Assembly: GCF_046630445.1 (NCBI RefSeq)
Contig: NC_092334.1
Location: 190,842,501-190,906,500 of the forward strand
Length of the DNA stretch: 64,000 nt
From: Rutidosis leptorrhynchoides
Lineage: Eukaryota; Streptophyta; Magnoliopsida; Asterales; Asteraceae
Direction of reading: 5' to 3'
Shown here: piece by piece, positions 31,731 to 44,273 of the stretch
Position numbering within the stretch: position 1 is the stretch's first letter
How the letters are laid out: every line of letters starts with the position of its first letter
Made by a program: the position numbers and the translations under genes
The notes under the pieces: model-generated
Seen by the model: only the letters and a program-made list of their open reading frames with translations
The model's database searches: none
Told to the model about the DNA's origin: nothing

Positions 31731-34700
31731 GCAACTACAACAATCATCCCAACAACAATAATAACCGCAACAACAACAACAATCAGAAGCAGCTATGCCA
31801 AAGGTGTGAAAAGAATCACTCGGGGTTCTGCACCAAATTTTGCAACAAGTGTAAAAGAAATGGTCATAGCGCGGCGAAGTGTGAGGTCTACGGACCAGGG
31901 GTTAATAGAACGAAAGGAACAAATGGTGTCGGAACGAGTAATGGCGGAGCAAGTAGTGTCGAAGCAAGTTATGCCAATGTAGTTTGTTATAAATGTGGAA
32001 AACCAGGCCACATTATTAGAAATTGCCCGAACCAGGAGAACACGAATGGACAAGGCCGTGGAAGAGTTTTCAATATTAATGCGGCAGAGGCACAGGAAGA
32101 CCCGGAGCTTGTTACGGGTACGTTTCTTATTGACAATAAATCTGCTTACGTTTTATTTGATTCGGGTGCGGATAGAAGCTATATGAGTAGAGATTTTTGT
32201 GCTAAATTAAGTTGTCCATTGACGCCTTTGGATAGTAAATTTTTACTCGAATTAGCAAATGGTAAATTAATTTCAGTAGATAATATATGTCGGAATCGAG
32301 AAATTAAACTGGTTAGCGAAACATTTAAGATTGATTTGATACCAGTAGAGTTAGGGAGTTTTGATGTGATAATCGGTATGGACTGGTTGAAAGAAGTAAA
32401 AGCGGAGATCGTTTGTTACAAAAATGCAATTCGCATTATACGAGAAAAAGGAAAACCCTTAATGGTGTACGGAGAAAAGGGCAACACGAAGCTACATCTT
32501 ATTAGTAATTTGAAGGCACAAAAACTAATAAGAAAAGGTTGCTATGCTGTTCTAGCACACGTCGAGAAAGTACAAACTGAAGAAAAGAGCATCAATGATG
32601 TTCCCGTCGCAAAAGAATTTCCTGATGTATTTCTGAAAGAATTACCGGGATTACCCACACATCGATCCGTTGAATTTCAAATAGATCTTGTACCAGGAGC
32701 TGCACCAATAGCTCGTGCTCCTTACAGACTCGCACCCAGCGAGATGAAAGAACTACAAAGCCAATTACAAGAACTTTTAGAGCGTGGTTTCATTCGACCA
32801 AGCACATCACCGTGGGGAGCTCCTGTTTTGTTTGTCAAGAAGAAAGATGGTACATTCAGGTTGTGTATCGACTACCGAGAGTTGAACAAACTTACCATCA
32901 AGAACCGCTACCCACTACCGAGAATCGATGACTTATTTGATCAACTACAAGGCTCGTCTATTTATTCAAAGATTGACTTACGTTCCGGGTATCATCAAAT
33001 GCGGGTGAAAGAAGATGATATTCCAAAGACTGCTTTCAGAACACGTTACGGTCATTACGAGTTTATGGTCATGCCGTTTGGTTTAACTAATGCACCAGCT
33101 GTGTTCATGGACCTTATGAACCGAGTGTGTGGACCATACCTTGACAAGTTTGTCATTGTTTTCATTGATGACATACTTATTTACTCAAAGAATGACCAAG
33201 AACACGGTGAACATTTGAGAAAGGTGTTAGAAGTATTGAGGAAGGAAGAATTGTACGCTAAGTTTTCAAAGTGTGCATTTTGGTTGGAAGAAGTTCAATT
33301 CCTCGGTCACATAGTGAACAAAGAAGGTATTAAGGTGGATCCGGCAAAGATAGAAACTGTTGAAAAGTGGGAAACCCCGAAAACTCCGAAACACATACGC
33401 CAGTTTTTAGGACTAGCTGGTTACTACAGAAGGTTCATCCAAGACTTTTCCAGAATAGCAAAACCCTTGACTGCATTAACGCATAAAGGGAAGAAATTTG
33501 AATGGAATGATGAACAAGAGAAAGCGTTTCAGTTATTGAAGAAAAAGTTAACTACGGCACCTATATTGTCATTGCCTGAAGGGAATGATGATTTTGTGAT
33601 TTATTGTGATGCATCAAAGCAAGGTCTCGGTTGTGTATTAATGCAACGAACAAAGGTGATTGCTTATGCGTCTAGACAATTGAAGATTCACGAACAAAAT
33701 TATACGACGCATGATTTGGAATTAGGCGCGGTTGTTTTTGCATTAAAGACTTGGATGCACTACTTATATGGGGTCAAAAGTATTATATATACCGACCACA
33801 AAAGTCTTCAACACATATTTAATCAGAAACAACTGAATATGAGGCAGCGTAGGTGGATTGAATTATTGAATGATTACGACTTTGAGATTCGTTACCACCC
33901 GGGGAAGGCAAATGTGGTAGCCGATGCCTTGAGCAGGAAGGACAGAGAACCCATTCGAGTAAAATCTATGAATATAATGATTCATAATAACATTACTACT
34001 CAAATAAAGGAGGCGCAACAAGGAGTTTTAAAAGAGGGAAATTTAAAGGATGAAATACCCAAAGGATCGGAGAAGCATCTTAATATTCGGGAAGACGGAA
34101 CCCGGTATAGGGCTGAAAGGATTTGGGTACCAAAATTTGGAGATATGAGAGAAATGGTACTTAGAGAAGCTCATAAAACCAGATACTCAATACATCCTGG
34201 AACGGGGAAGATGTACAAGGATCTCAAGAAACATTTTTGGTGGCCGGGTATGAAAGCCGATGTTGCTAAATACGTAGGAGAATGTTTGACGTGTTCTAAG
34301 GTCAAAGCTGAGCATCAGAAACCATCAGGTCTACTTCAACAACCCGAAATCCCGGAATGGAAATGGGAAAACATTACCATGGATTTCATCACTAAATTGC
34401 CAAGGACTGCAAGTGGTTTTGATACTATTTGGGTAATAGTTGACCGTCTCACCAAATCAGCACACTTCTTGCCAATAAGAGAAGATGACAAGATGGAGAA
34501 GTTAGCACGACTGTATTTGAAGGAAGTCATCTCCAGACATGGAATACCAATCTCTATTATCTCTGATAGGGATGGCAGATTTATTTCAAGATTCTGGCAG
34601 ACATTACAGCAAGCATTAGGAACTCGTCTAGACATGAGTACTGCCTATCATCCACAAACTGATGGGCAGAGCGAAAGGACGATACAAACGCTTGAAGACA

Positions 34701-35446
34701 TGCTACGAGCATGTGTTATTGATTTCGGAAACAGTTGGGATCGACATCTACCGTTAGCAGAATTTTCCTACAACAACAGCTACCATTCAAGCATTGAGAT
34801 GGTGCCGTTTGAAGCACTTTATGGTAGAAAGTGCAGGTCTCCGATTTGTTGGAGTGAAGTGGGGGATAGACAGATTACGGGTCCGGAGATTATACAAGAA
34901 ACTACCGAGAAGATCATCCAAATTCAACAACGGTTGAAAACCGCCCAAAGTCGACAAAAGAGCTACGCTGACATTAAAAGAAAAGATATAGAATTTGAAA
35001 TTGGAGAGATGGTCATGCTTAAAGTTGCACCTTGGAAAGGCGTTGTTCGATTTGGTAAACGAGGGAAATTAAATCCAAGGTATATTGGACCATTCAAGAT
35101 TATTGATCGTATCGGACCAGTAGCTTACCGACTAGAGTTACCTCAACAACTCGCGGCTGTACATAACACTTTCCACGTCTCGAATTTAAAGAAATGTTTT
35201 GCTAAAGAAGATCTCACTATTCCGTTAGATGAAATCCAAATCAACGAAAAACTTCAATTCATCGAAGAACCCGTCGAAATAATGGATCGTGAGGTTAAAA
35301 GACTTAAGCAAAACAAGATACCAATTGTTAAGGTTCGATGGAATGCTCGTAGAGGACCCGAGTTCACCTGGGAGCATGAAGATCAGATGAAGAAGAAATA
35401 CCCGCATCTATTTCCAGAAGATTCGTCAACACCTTCAACAGCTTAA
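30866..35446 (+). CDS. Element A gag-pol polyprotein, looks whole
   Basis: One open frame; I prefer the Met of MAPTTRHTV at 30866 over an upstream Met at 30830. Numbering from 30830: gag core (about 60-230), an Asn-rich linker (260-320), two CCHC knuckles ([28 protein letters not shown]), protease (FDSGADRSY, about 440), reverse transcriptase (about 600-900, FIDDIL), RNase H (YCDASKQG, about 925), integrase (HHCC about 1110-1155, core from about 1184) and a C-terminal chromodomain-like segment ([16 protein letters not shown]). Motifs and order are those of Tekay/Del chromoviruses, which encode all replication enzymes in one polyprotein. Confidence 0.95.
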
Positions 35447-35466
35447 AATTTCGGGACGAAATTTAT

Positions 35467-35481
35467 TTAACGGGTAGGTAC
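35467..35481 (+). other. Element A polypurine tract region
   Basis: TTAACGGGTAGGTAC directly abuts the 3' LTR. Confidence 0.8.
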
Positions 35482-38400
35482 TGTAGTGACCCGAACTTTT
35501 CCATGTTTATATATATTAATTGAGATTGATATTTACATGATTAAATGTTTCCAACATGTTAAGCAATCAAACTTGTTAAGACTTGATTAATTGAAATATG
35601 TTTCATATAGACAATTGACCACCCAAGTTGACCGGTGATTCACGAACGTTAAAACTTGTAAAAACTATATGATGACATATATATGGATATATATATAGTT
35701 AACATGATACTATGATAAGTAAACATATCATTAAGTATATTAACAATGAACTACATATGTAAAAACAAGACTACTAACTTAATGATTTTTAAACGAGACA
35801 TATATGTAACGATTATCGTTGTAAAGACATTTAATGTATATATATCATATTAAGAGATATTCATACATGATAATATCATGATAATATAATAATTTAAAAT
35901 CTCATTTGATATTATAAACATTGGGTTAACAACATTTAACAATATCGTTAACCTAAAGGTTTCAAAACAACACTTACATGTAACGACTAACGATGACTTA
36001 ACGACTCAGTTAAAATGTATATACATGTAGTGTTTTAATATGTATTTATACACTTTTGAAAGACTTCAATACACTTATCAAAATACTTCTACTTAACAAA
36101 AATGCTTACAATTACATCCTCGTTCAGTTTCATCAACAATTCTACTCGTATGCACCCGTATTCGTACTCGTACAATACACAGCTTTTAGATGTATGTACT
36201 ATTGGTATATACACTCCAATGATCAGCTCTTAGCAGCCCATGTGAGTCACCTAACACATGTGGGAACCATCATTTGGCAACTAGCATGAAATATCTCATA
36301 AAATTACAAAAATATGAGTAATCATTCATGACTTATATACATGAAAACAAAATTACATATCCTTTATATCTAATCCATACACCAACGACCAAAAACACCT
36401 ACAAACACTTTCATTCTTCAATTTTCTTCATCTAATTGATCTCTCTCAAGTTCTATCTTCAAGTTCTAAGTGTACTTCATAAATTCCAAAAGTTCTAGTT
36501 TCATAAAATCAAGAATACTTTCAAGTTTGCTAGCTCACTTCCAATCTTGTAAGGTGATCATCCAACCTCAAGAAATCTTTGTTTCTTACAGTAGGTTATC
36601 ATTTTAATATAAGGTAATAATCATATTCAAACTTTGGTTCAATTTCTATAACTATAACAATCTTATTTCAAGTGATGATCTTACTTGAACTTGTTTTCGT
36701 GTCATGATTCTGCTTCAAGAACTTCGAGCCATCCAAGGATCCATTGAAGCTAGATCCATTTTTCTCTTTTCCAGTAGGTTTATCCAAGGAACTTAAGGTA
36801 GTAATGATGTTCATAACATCATTCGATTCATACATATAAAGCTATCTTATTCGAAGGTTTAAACTTGTAATCACTAGAACATAGTTTAGTTAATTCTAAA
36901 CTTGTTCGCAAACAAAAGTTAATCCTTCTAACTTGACTTTTAAAATCAACTAAACACATGTTCTATATCTATATGATATGCTAACTTAATGATTTAAAAC
37001 CTGGAAACACGAAAAACACCATAAAACCGGATTTACGCCGTCGTAGTAACACCGCGGGCTGTTTTGGGTTAGTTAATTAAAAACTATGATAAACTTTGAT
37101 TTTAAAGTTGTTATTCTGAGAAAATGATTTTTATTATGAACATGAAACTATATCCAAAAATTATGATTAAACTCAAAGTGGAAGTATGTTTTCTAAAATG
37201 GTCATCTAGACGTCGTTCTTTCGACTGAAATGACTACCTTTACAAAAACGACTTGTAACTTATTTTTCCGACTATAAACCTATACTTTTCTGTTTAGATT
37301 CATAAAATAGTGTTCAATATGAAACCATAGCAATTTGATTCACTCAAAACGGATTTAAAATGAAGAAGTTATGGGTAAAACAAGATTGGATAATTTTTCT
37401 CATTTTAGCTACGTGAAAATTGGTAACAAATCTATTCCAACCATAACTTAATCAACTTGTATTGTATATTATGTAATCTTGAGATACCATAGACACGTAT
37501 ACAATGTTTCGACCTATCATGTCGACACATCTATATATATTTCGGAACAACCATAGACACTCTATATGTGAATGTTGGAGTTAGCTATACAGGGTTGAGG
37601 TTGATTCCAAAATATATATAGTTTGAGTTGTGATCAATACTGAGATACGTATACACTGGGTCGTGGATTGATTCAAGATAATATTTATCGATTTATTTCT
37701 GTACATCTAATTGTGGACAACTAGTTGTAGGTTACTAACGAGGACAGCTGACTTAATAAACTTAAAACATCAAAATATATTAAAAGTGTTGTAAATATAT
37801 TTTGAACATACTTTGATATATATGTATATATTGTTATAGGTTCGTGAATCAACCAGTGGCCAAGTCTTACTTCCCGACGAAGTAAAAATCTGTGAAAGTG
37901 AGTTATAGTCCCACTTTTAAAATCTAATATTTTTGGGATGAGAATACATGCAGGTTTTATAAATGATTTACAAAATAGACACAAGTACGTGAAACTACAT
38001 TCTATGGTTGAATTATCGAAATCGAATATGCCCCTTTTTATTAAGTCTGGTAATCTAAGAATTAGGGAACAGACACCCTAATTGACGCGAATCCTAAAGA
38101 TAGATCTATTGGGCCTAACAAACCCCATCCAAAGTACCGGATGCTTTAGTACTTCGAAATTTATATCATATCCGAAGGGTGTCCCGGAATGATGGGGATA
38201 TTCTTATATATGCATCTTGTTAATGTCGGTTACCAGGTGTTCACCATATAAATGATTTTTATCTCTATGTATGGGATGTGTATTGAAATATAAAATCTTG
38301 TGGTCTATTGTTACGATTTGATATATATAGGTTAAACCTATAACTCACCAACATTTTTGTTGACGTTTAAAGCATGTTTATTCTCAGGTGAATATTAAGA

Positions 38401-38731
38401 GCTTCCGCTGTTGCATACTAAAATAAGGACAAGATTTGGAGTCCATATTTGTATGATATTGTGTAAAAACTGCATTCAAGAAACTGATTTCGATGTAACA
38501 TATTTGTATTGTAAACCATTATGTAATGGTCGTGTGTAAACAGGATATTTTAGATTATCATTATTTGATAATCTACGTAAAGCTTTTTAAACCTTTATTT
38601 ATGAAATAAAGGTTATGGTTTGTTTTAAAAATGAATGCAGTCTTTGAAAAACGTCTCATATAGAGGTCAAAACCTCGCAACGAAATCAATTAATATGGAA
38701 CGTTTTTAATCAATAAGAACGGGACATTTCA
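35482..38731 (+). repeat. Element A 3' LTR
   Basis: 3,250 bp, near-identical to 25631-28880; followed by the GTTGC duplication. Confidence 0.95.
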
Positions 38732-38736
38732 GTTGC

Positions 38737-39038
38737 AAAGTCCAAATGGCATACGCTTGTAAGCAAAAGTACCATAAGGGCACGTGAATGTGGTTTTCTC
38801 TTGGTCCTCAGGTGCTATAGGAATTTGAAAGTATCCGAAAAAACCGTCAAGAAAACAATAGTAACTATTTCCGGCTAATCTTTCCAACATTTGAACAATG
38901 AATGGTAAGGGAAAGTGATCTTTTCTGGTGGCGTCATTTAATTTTCTATAATCAATACAAACACGCCATCCTGTTACAGTCCTAGTAGGAATAAGCTCAT
39001 TTTTTTCATTTGTGATGACAGTCATGCCACCCTTCTTA
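38737..39038 (-). pseudogene. Athila-like relic: short RT segment between A and B
   Basis: A 302-bp slice of the relic's reverse transcriptase, with motifs WRVCIDYRKLNDAT and GYFQIPIAPEDQEKT. It is stranded between the two Tekay insertions. Confidence 0.88.
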
Positions 39039-42000
39039 TGTAGTGACCCGAACTTTTCCAGGTTTATATATATTAATTGAGATTGATATTTACATGATTA
39101 AATGTTTCCAACATGTTAAGCAATCAAACTTGTTAAGACTTGATTAATTGAAATATGTTTCATATAGACAATTGACCACCCAAGTTGATCGGTGATTCAC
39201 GAACGTTAAAACTTGTAAAAACTATATGATGACATATATATGGATATATATATATAGTTAACATGATAATATGATAAGAAAACATATCATAAAGTATATT
39301 AACAATGAACTACATATGTAAAAACAAGACTACTAACTTAATGATTTTTAAACGAGACATATATGTAACGATTATCGTTGTAAAGACATTTAATGTATAT
39401 ATATCATATTAAGAGATATTCATACATGATAATATCATGATAATATAATAATTTAAAATCTCATTTGATATTATAAACATTGGGTTAACAACATTTAACA
39501 AGATCGTTAACCTAAAGGTTTCAAAACAACACTTTCATGTAACGACTAACGATGACTTAACGACTCAGTTAAAATGTATATACATGTAGTGTTTTAATAT
39601 GTATTTATACACTTTTGAAAGACTTCAATACACTTATCAAAATACTTCTACTTAACAAAAATGCTTACAATTACATCCTCGTTCAGTTTCATCAACAATT
39701 CTACTCGTATGCACCCGTATTCGTACTCGTACAATACACAGCTTTTAGATGTATGTACTATTGGTATATACACTTCAATGATCAGCTCTTAGCAGCCCAT
39801 GTGAGTCACCTAACACATGTGGGAACCATCATTTGGCAACTAGCATGAAATATCTCATAAAATTACAAAAATATGAGTAATCATTCATGACTTATTTACA
39901 TGAAAACAAAATTACATATCCTTTATATCTAATCCATACACCAACGACCAAAAACACCTACAAACACTTTCATTCTTCAATTTTCTTCATCTAATTGATC
40001 TCTCTCAAGTTCTATCTTAAAGTTCTAAGTGTTCTTCATAAATTCCAAAAGTTCTAGTTTCATAAAATCAAGAATACTTTCAAGTTTGCTAGCTCACTTC
40101 CAATCTTGTAAGGTGATCATCCAACCTCAAGAAATCTTTGTTTCTTACAGTAGGTTATCATTCTAATACAAGGTAATAATCATATTCAAACTTTGGTTCA
40201 ATTTCTATAACTATAACAATCTTATTTCAAGTGATGATCTTACTTGAACTTGTTTTCGTGTCATGATTCTGCTTCAAGAACTTCGAGCCATCCAAGGATC
40301 CATTGAAGCTAGATCCATTTTTCTCTTTTCCAGTAGGTTTATCCAAGCAAATTAAGGTAGTAATGATGTTCATAACATCATTCGATTCATACATATAAAG
40401 CTATCTTATTCGAAGGTTTAAACTTGTAATCACTAGAACATAGTTTAGTTAATTCTAAACTTGTTCGCAAACAAAAGTTAATCCTTCTAACTTGACTTTT
40501 AAAATCAACTAAACACATGTTCTATATCTATATGATATGCTAACTTAATGATTTAAAACCTGGAAACACGAAAAACACCGTAAAACCGGATTTACGCCGT
40601 CGTAGTAACACCGCGGGCTGTTTTGGGTTAGTTAATTAAAAACTATGATAAACTTTGATTTAAAAGTTGTTATTCTGAGAAAATGATTTTTATTATGAAC
40701 ATGAAACTATATCCAAAAATTATGGTTAAACTCAAAGTGGAAGTATGTTTTCTAAAATGGTCATCTAGACGTCGTTCTTTCGACTGAAATGACTACCTTT
40801 ACAAAAACGACTTTTAACTTATTTTTCCGACTATAAACCTATACTTTTTCTGTTTAGATTCATAAAATAGAGTTCAATATGAAACCATAGCAATTTGATT
40901 CACTCAAAACGGATTTAAAATGAAGAAGTTATGGGTAAAACAAGATTGGATAATTTTTCTCATTTTAGCTACGTGAAAATTGGTAACAAATCTATTCCAA
41001 CCATAACTTAATCAACTTGTATTGTATATTATGTAATCTTGAGATACCATAGACACGTATACAATGTTTCGACCTATCATGTCGACACATCTATATATAT
41101 TTCGGAACCACCATAGACACTCTATATGTGAATGTTGGAGTTAGCTATACAGGGTTGAGGTTGATTCCAAAATATATATAGTTTGAGTTGTGATCAATAC
41201 TGAGATACGTATACACTGGGTCGTGGATTGATTCAAGATAATATTTATCGATTTATTTCTGTACATCTAACTGTGGACAACTAGTTGTAGGTTACTAACG
41301 AGGACAGCTGACTTAATAAACTTAAAACATCAAAATATATTAAAAGTGTTGTAAATATATTTTGAACATACTTTAATATATATGTATATATTGTTATAGG
41401 TTCGTGAATCAACAGTGGCCAAGTCTTACTTCCCGACGAAGTAAAAATCTGTGAAAGTGAGTTATAGTCCCACTTTTAAAATCTAATATTTTTGGGATGA
41501 GAATACATGCAGGTTTTATAAATGATTTACAAAATAGACACAAGTACGTGAAACTACATTCTATGGTTGAATTATCGAAATCGAATTTGCCCCTTTTTAT
41601 TAAGTCTGGTAATCTAAGAATTAGGGAACAGACACCCTAATTGACGCGAATCCTAAAGATAGATCTATTGGGCTTAACAAACCCCATCCAAAGTACCGGA
41701 TGCTTTAGTACTTCGAAATTTATATCATATCCGAAGGGTGTCCCGGAATGATGGGGATATTCTTATATATGCATCTTGTTAATGTCGGTTACCAGGTGTT
41801 CACCATATGAATGATTTTTATCTCTATGTATGGGATGTGTATTGAAATATGAAATCTTGTGGTCTATTATTATGATTTGATATATATAGGTTAAACCTAT
41901 AACTCACCAACATTTTTGTTGACGTTTTAAGCATGTTTATTCTCAGGTGATTATTAAGAGCTTCCGCTGTCGCATACTTAAATAAGGACAAGATTTGGAG

Positions 42001-42289
42001 TCCATGTTTGTATGATATTGTGTAAAAACTGCATTCAAGAAACTTATTTTATTGTAACATATTTGTATTGTAAACCATTATGTAATGGTCGTGTGTAAAC
42101 AGGATATTTTAGATTATCATTATTTGATAATCTACGTAAAGCTTTTTAAACCTTTATTGATGAAATAAAGGTTATGGTTTGTTTTAAAATGAATGCAGTC
42201 TTTGAAAAACGTCTCATATAGAGCTCAAAACCTCGCAACGAAATCAATTAATATGGAACGTTTTTAATCAATAAGAACGGGACATTTCA
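39039..42289 (+). repeat. Element B 5' LTR
   Basis: TGTAGTGACCCG...GGGACATTTCA, 3,251 bp. Confidence 0.95.
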
Positions 42290-42291
42290 GT

Positions 42292-42304
42292 TGGTATCAG
42301 AGCG
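42292..42304 (+). other. Element B primer-binding site, initiator tRNA-Met type
   Basis: TGGTATCAGAGCG two bases after the LTR. Confidence 0.93.
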
Positions 42305-42498
42305 TTGGTCTTAGAGAACCAGAAAATTTGCATTAGTGTGTCTTATTGAGTTTGTTAGGATGCATTAGTGAGTCTGGACTTCGACCGTGTTTTCTTTAAA
42401 AATGATTGCTTAACATTTTTGTTGGAAACTATATATTTTTAACATATGAATATTATGTGATATATTAATCTCTTAACGTGTTTGATATTATGTGATAG

Positions 42499-43112
42499 AT
42501 GTCTACCTCTAGAACAAGTCCCATTGACTCACCTAATAATAATGAAGAGTCAAATGTAAATTGGAATGATTTGTGGACTGATTCACAAGTTCCCGAAGAG
42601 GAACCGGAAGAAGAGTCGGAACCGGAAGAAGAATCGGAACCGGAAGAAGAATCGGAACCGGATGAAGAAATAGAACCGGTGGGGGAAATAATAAAACGTT
42701 AAGTAAAAGAAAATCCTCAACCAACCGACCAAAGTTAATTATGGTCAATGGTGTTTCCGCCAAGGAAGCAAAATATTGGGAGGATTACCAATTCTCCGAT
42801 GAATCGGATTCCGACGAGAATTCCGATGATGTTATAGAAATTACCCCAACTGAATTTAAAAAGGCAAAAGAAAATAATAAGGGAAAGGGCATAAAAATAG
42901 AGAAATCTAATTCCAACCCCGATGAACTTTATATGTATCGTCAACCCCCGAAGTCCTTAAGTTGTAACAATGACCCGGGAACCTCTAAACCACCAGGTTT
43001 TTCTAAACCAATGTGGACAACGACGGCTCGTATTAGGGGAACATCATATATCCCTAGAAACTTGGCAAAACGAACCAAAACCGAAGAAGAAGAAACGAGC
43101 GAGTCGGAATAA
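42499..43112 (+). pseudogene. Element B ORF1 (acidic protein), broken copy
   Basis: Counterpart of 29090-29704 with the same EEESEPE repeats and acidic tail. It has about one break and a few amino-acid differences from A. Confidence 0.75.
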
Positions 43113-43248
43113 GATAGTTGTATTCGCGTGGTGTAATATATGTAATATAGTGTTCTTATGCTTTATGATATATGTAAAAATTGCTTGTATTAATAAGTAT
43201 TTTTTTATGAATCTAACTCTTGTCTATTTTACAGTTTAAAAACACAAA

Positions 43249-43932
43249 ATGGATAGACAACCCAATATTTTAAGAGACCTACCCGGAGACATGATTGATG
43301 AAATCTTGTCTAGAGTCGGCCAGAATTCTTCGGCACAACTATTTAAGGCGAGATCAGTTTGTAAGACATTCGAAGAACGTTCCAAGAATGTCTTGGTTTA
43401 TAAGAGACTTTCGTTTGAAAGATGGGGGATATCACATTGGGAAACCCATAAGTTACGATGTGTTTACTTTGACGCATATATTGCGGGGAACCCAAATGCT
43501 ATTTTACGCAATGGGTTAAGAAATTATTTTGACTCAATATATCCGAATATTGGACTTCGTGATTTAGAAAAAGCGGCTAACATGCAACATAAAGAAGCAT
43601 GTTATGCTTACGGATTAGTAATGTTCGCTTCTCACCAAAGTGAGAACAAGAACATCGGGCTACAACTATTAAACAAAACGTTTCCACAAGTGACGGAGTC
43701 GGTAATTGGGGTAAGAAATGAGGTTTTTAGATTATTACGGGACTGTTGGACATTACGTAACCCTCGGCCCTTTGATGACGTTACAACACGCTGTCTTATC
43801 AACGGCCATAACGGTTATGTTGCACAAGACCAAGGATGGGAAGTAGTCCTAGTAAAACCAGAATGCATGACTTGTTTCTGGACGTATGAATTACGTGTCT
43901 TTATTGCCTTTGCTGAACGACTTGTGTACTAG
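43249..43932 (+). CDS. Element B ORF2: F-box protein, 227 residues
   Basis: Same protein as at 29841-30524; I find no amino-acid difference, while about four silent nucleotide differences separate the copies. F-box at the N-terminus, NPNAILRNGLRNYF and Sel1-like middle, CxxC end. It stays open although both neighbouring reading frames in element B are broken. Confidence 0.87.
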   Translation: MDRQPNILRDLPGDMIDEILSRVGQNSSAQLFKARSVCKTFEERSKNVLVYKRLSFERWGISHWETHKLRCVYFDAYIAGNPNAILRNGLRNYFDSIYPNIGLRDLEKAANMQHKEACYAYGLVMFASHQSENKNIGLQLLNKTFPQVTESVIGVRNEVFRLLRDCWTLRNPRPFDDVTTRCLINGHNGYVAQDQGWEVVLVKPECMTCFWTYELRVFIAFAERLVY

Positions 43933-44120
43933 CTAGAATTGTCTTCACAACTATCTTGTATCAAAGTTATTGTGTGCTATATTTCATGCTTTTTGTAAAA
44001 TAAGCGGTATTGTAAGTTTGTAAAATATTGTATAAAAGTTTGAACGCGAAATATTATTATAATCAGTTTTTCATATAGAATTGTAGTAGTTGAATTGTAT
44101 ATTAGCTACTAAGTATGAAC

Positions 44121-44136
44121 TTAACGGGTAGGTACT
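44121..44136 (+). repeat. Internal copy of the polypurine-tract/LTR junction (element B)
   Basis: TTAACGGGTAGGTACT, identical to 48869-48884 and to the copy in element A. Confidence 0.85.
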
Positions 44137-44273
44137 ACCCGAATTTAAACTTATAAAACGCTAATATGAAGAAAAAGCTTTTATAAATGAGTTCATATTA
44201 TGCTACGAAATACTATTAACTACTCTTAATATTCTGTATGATTAACTTGTTCCATTTAACTATTTTGAAGGAA

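Larger units (their letters stand above)
25631..38731 (+). mobile_element. Element A: Tekay-clade chromovirus with F-box gene, looks whole
   Basis: LTRs of 3,250 bp at 25631-28880 and 35482-38731 flank a 6.6-kb interior with a tRNA-Met-type primer site, an acidic ORF, an F-box ORF, gag-pol and a polypurine tract. GTTGC at 25626-25630 and 38732-38736 is a perfect target-site duplication. By eye the LTRs differ at about seven positions (about 0.2%). At a commonly used plant LTR rate of 1.3e-8 per site per year this is on the order of 0.1 million years or less. The coding parts look whole. It inserted into the Athila-like relic. Confidence 0.95.

Noticed and set aside
31463-31982. Poly-Val and poly-Thr frames over the gag linker of element A
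   Set aside because: Other-frame readings of the Asn-rich linker in gag; the same applies at about 45.0-45.4 kb in element B.
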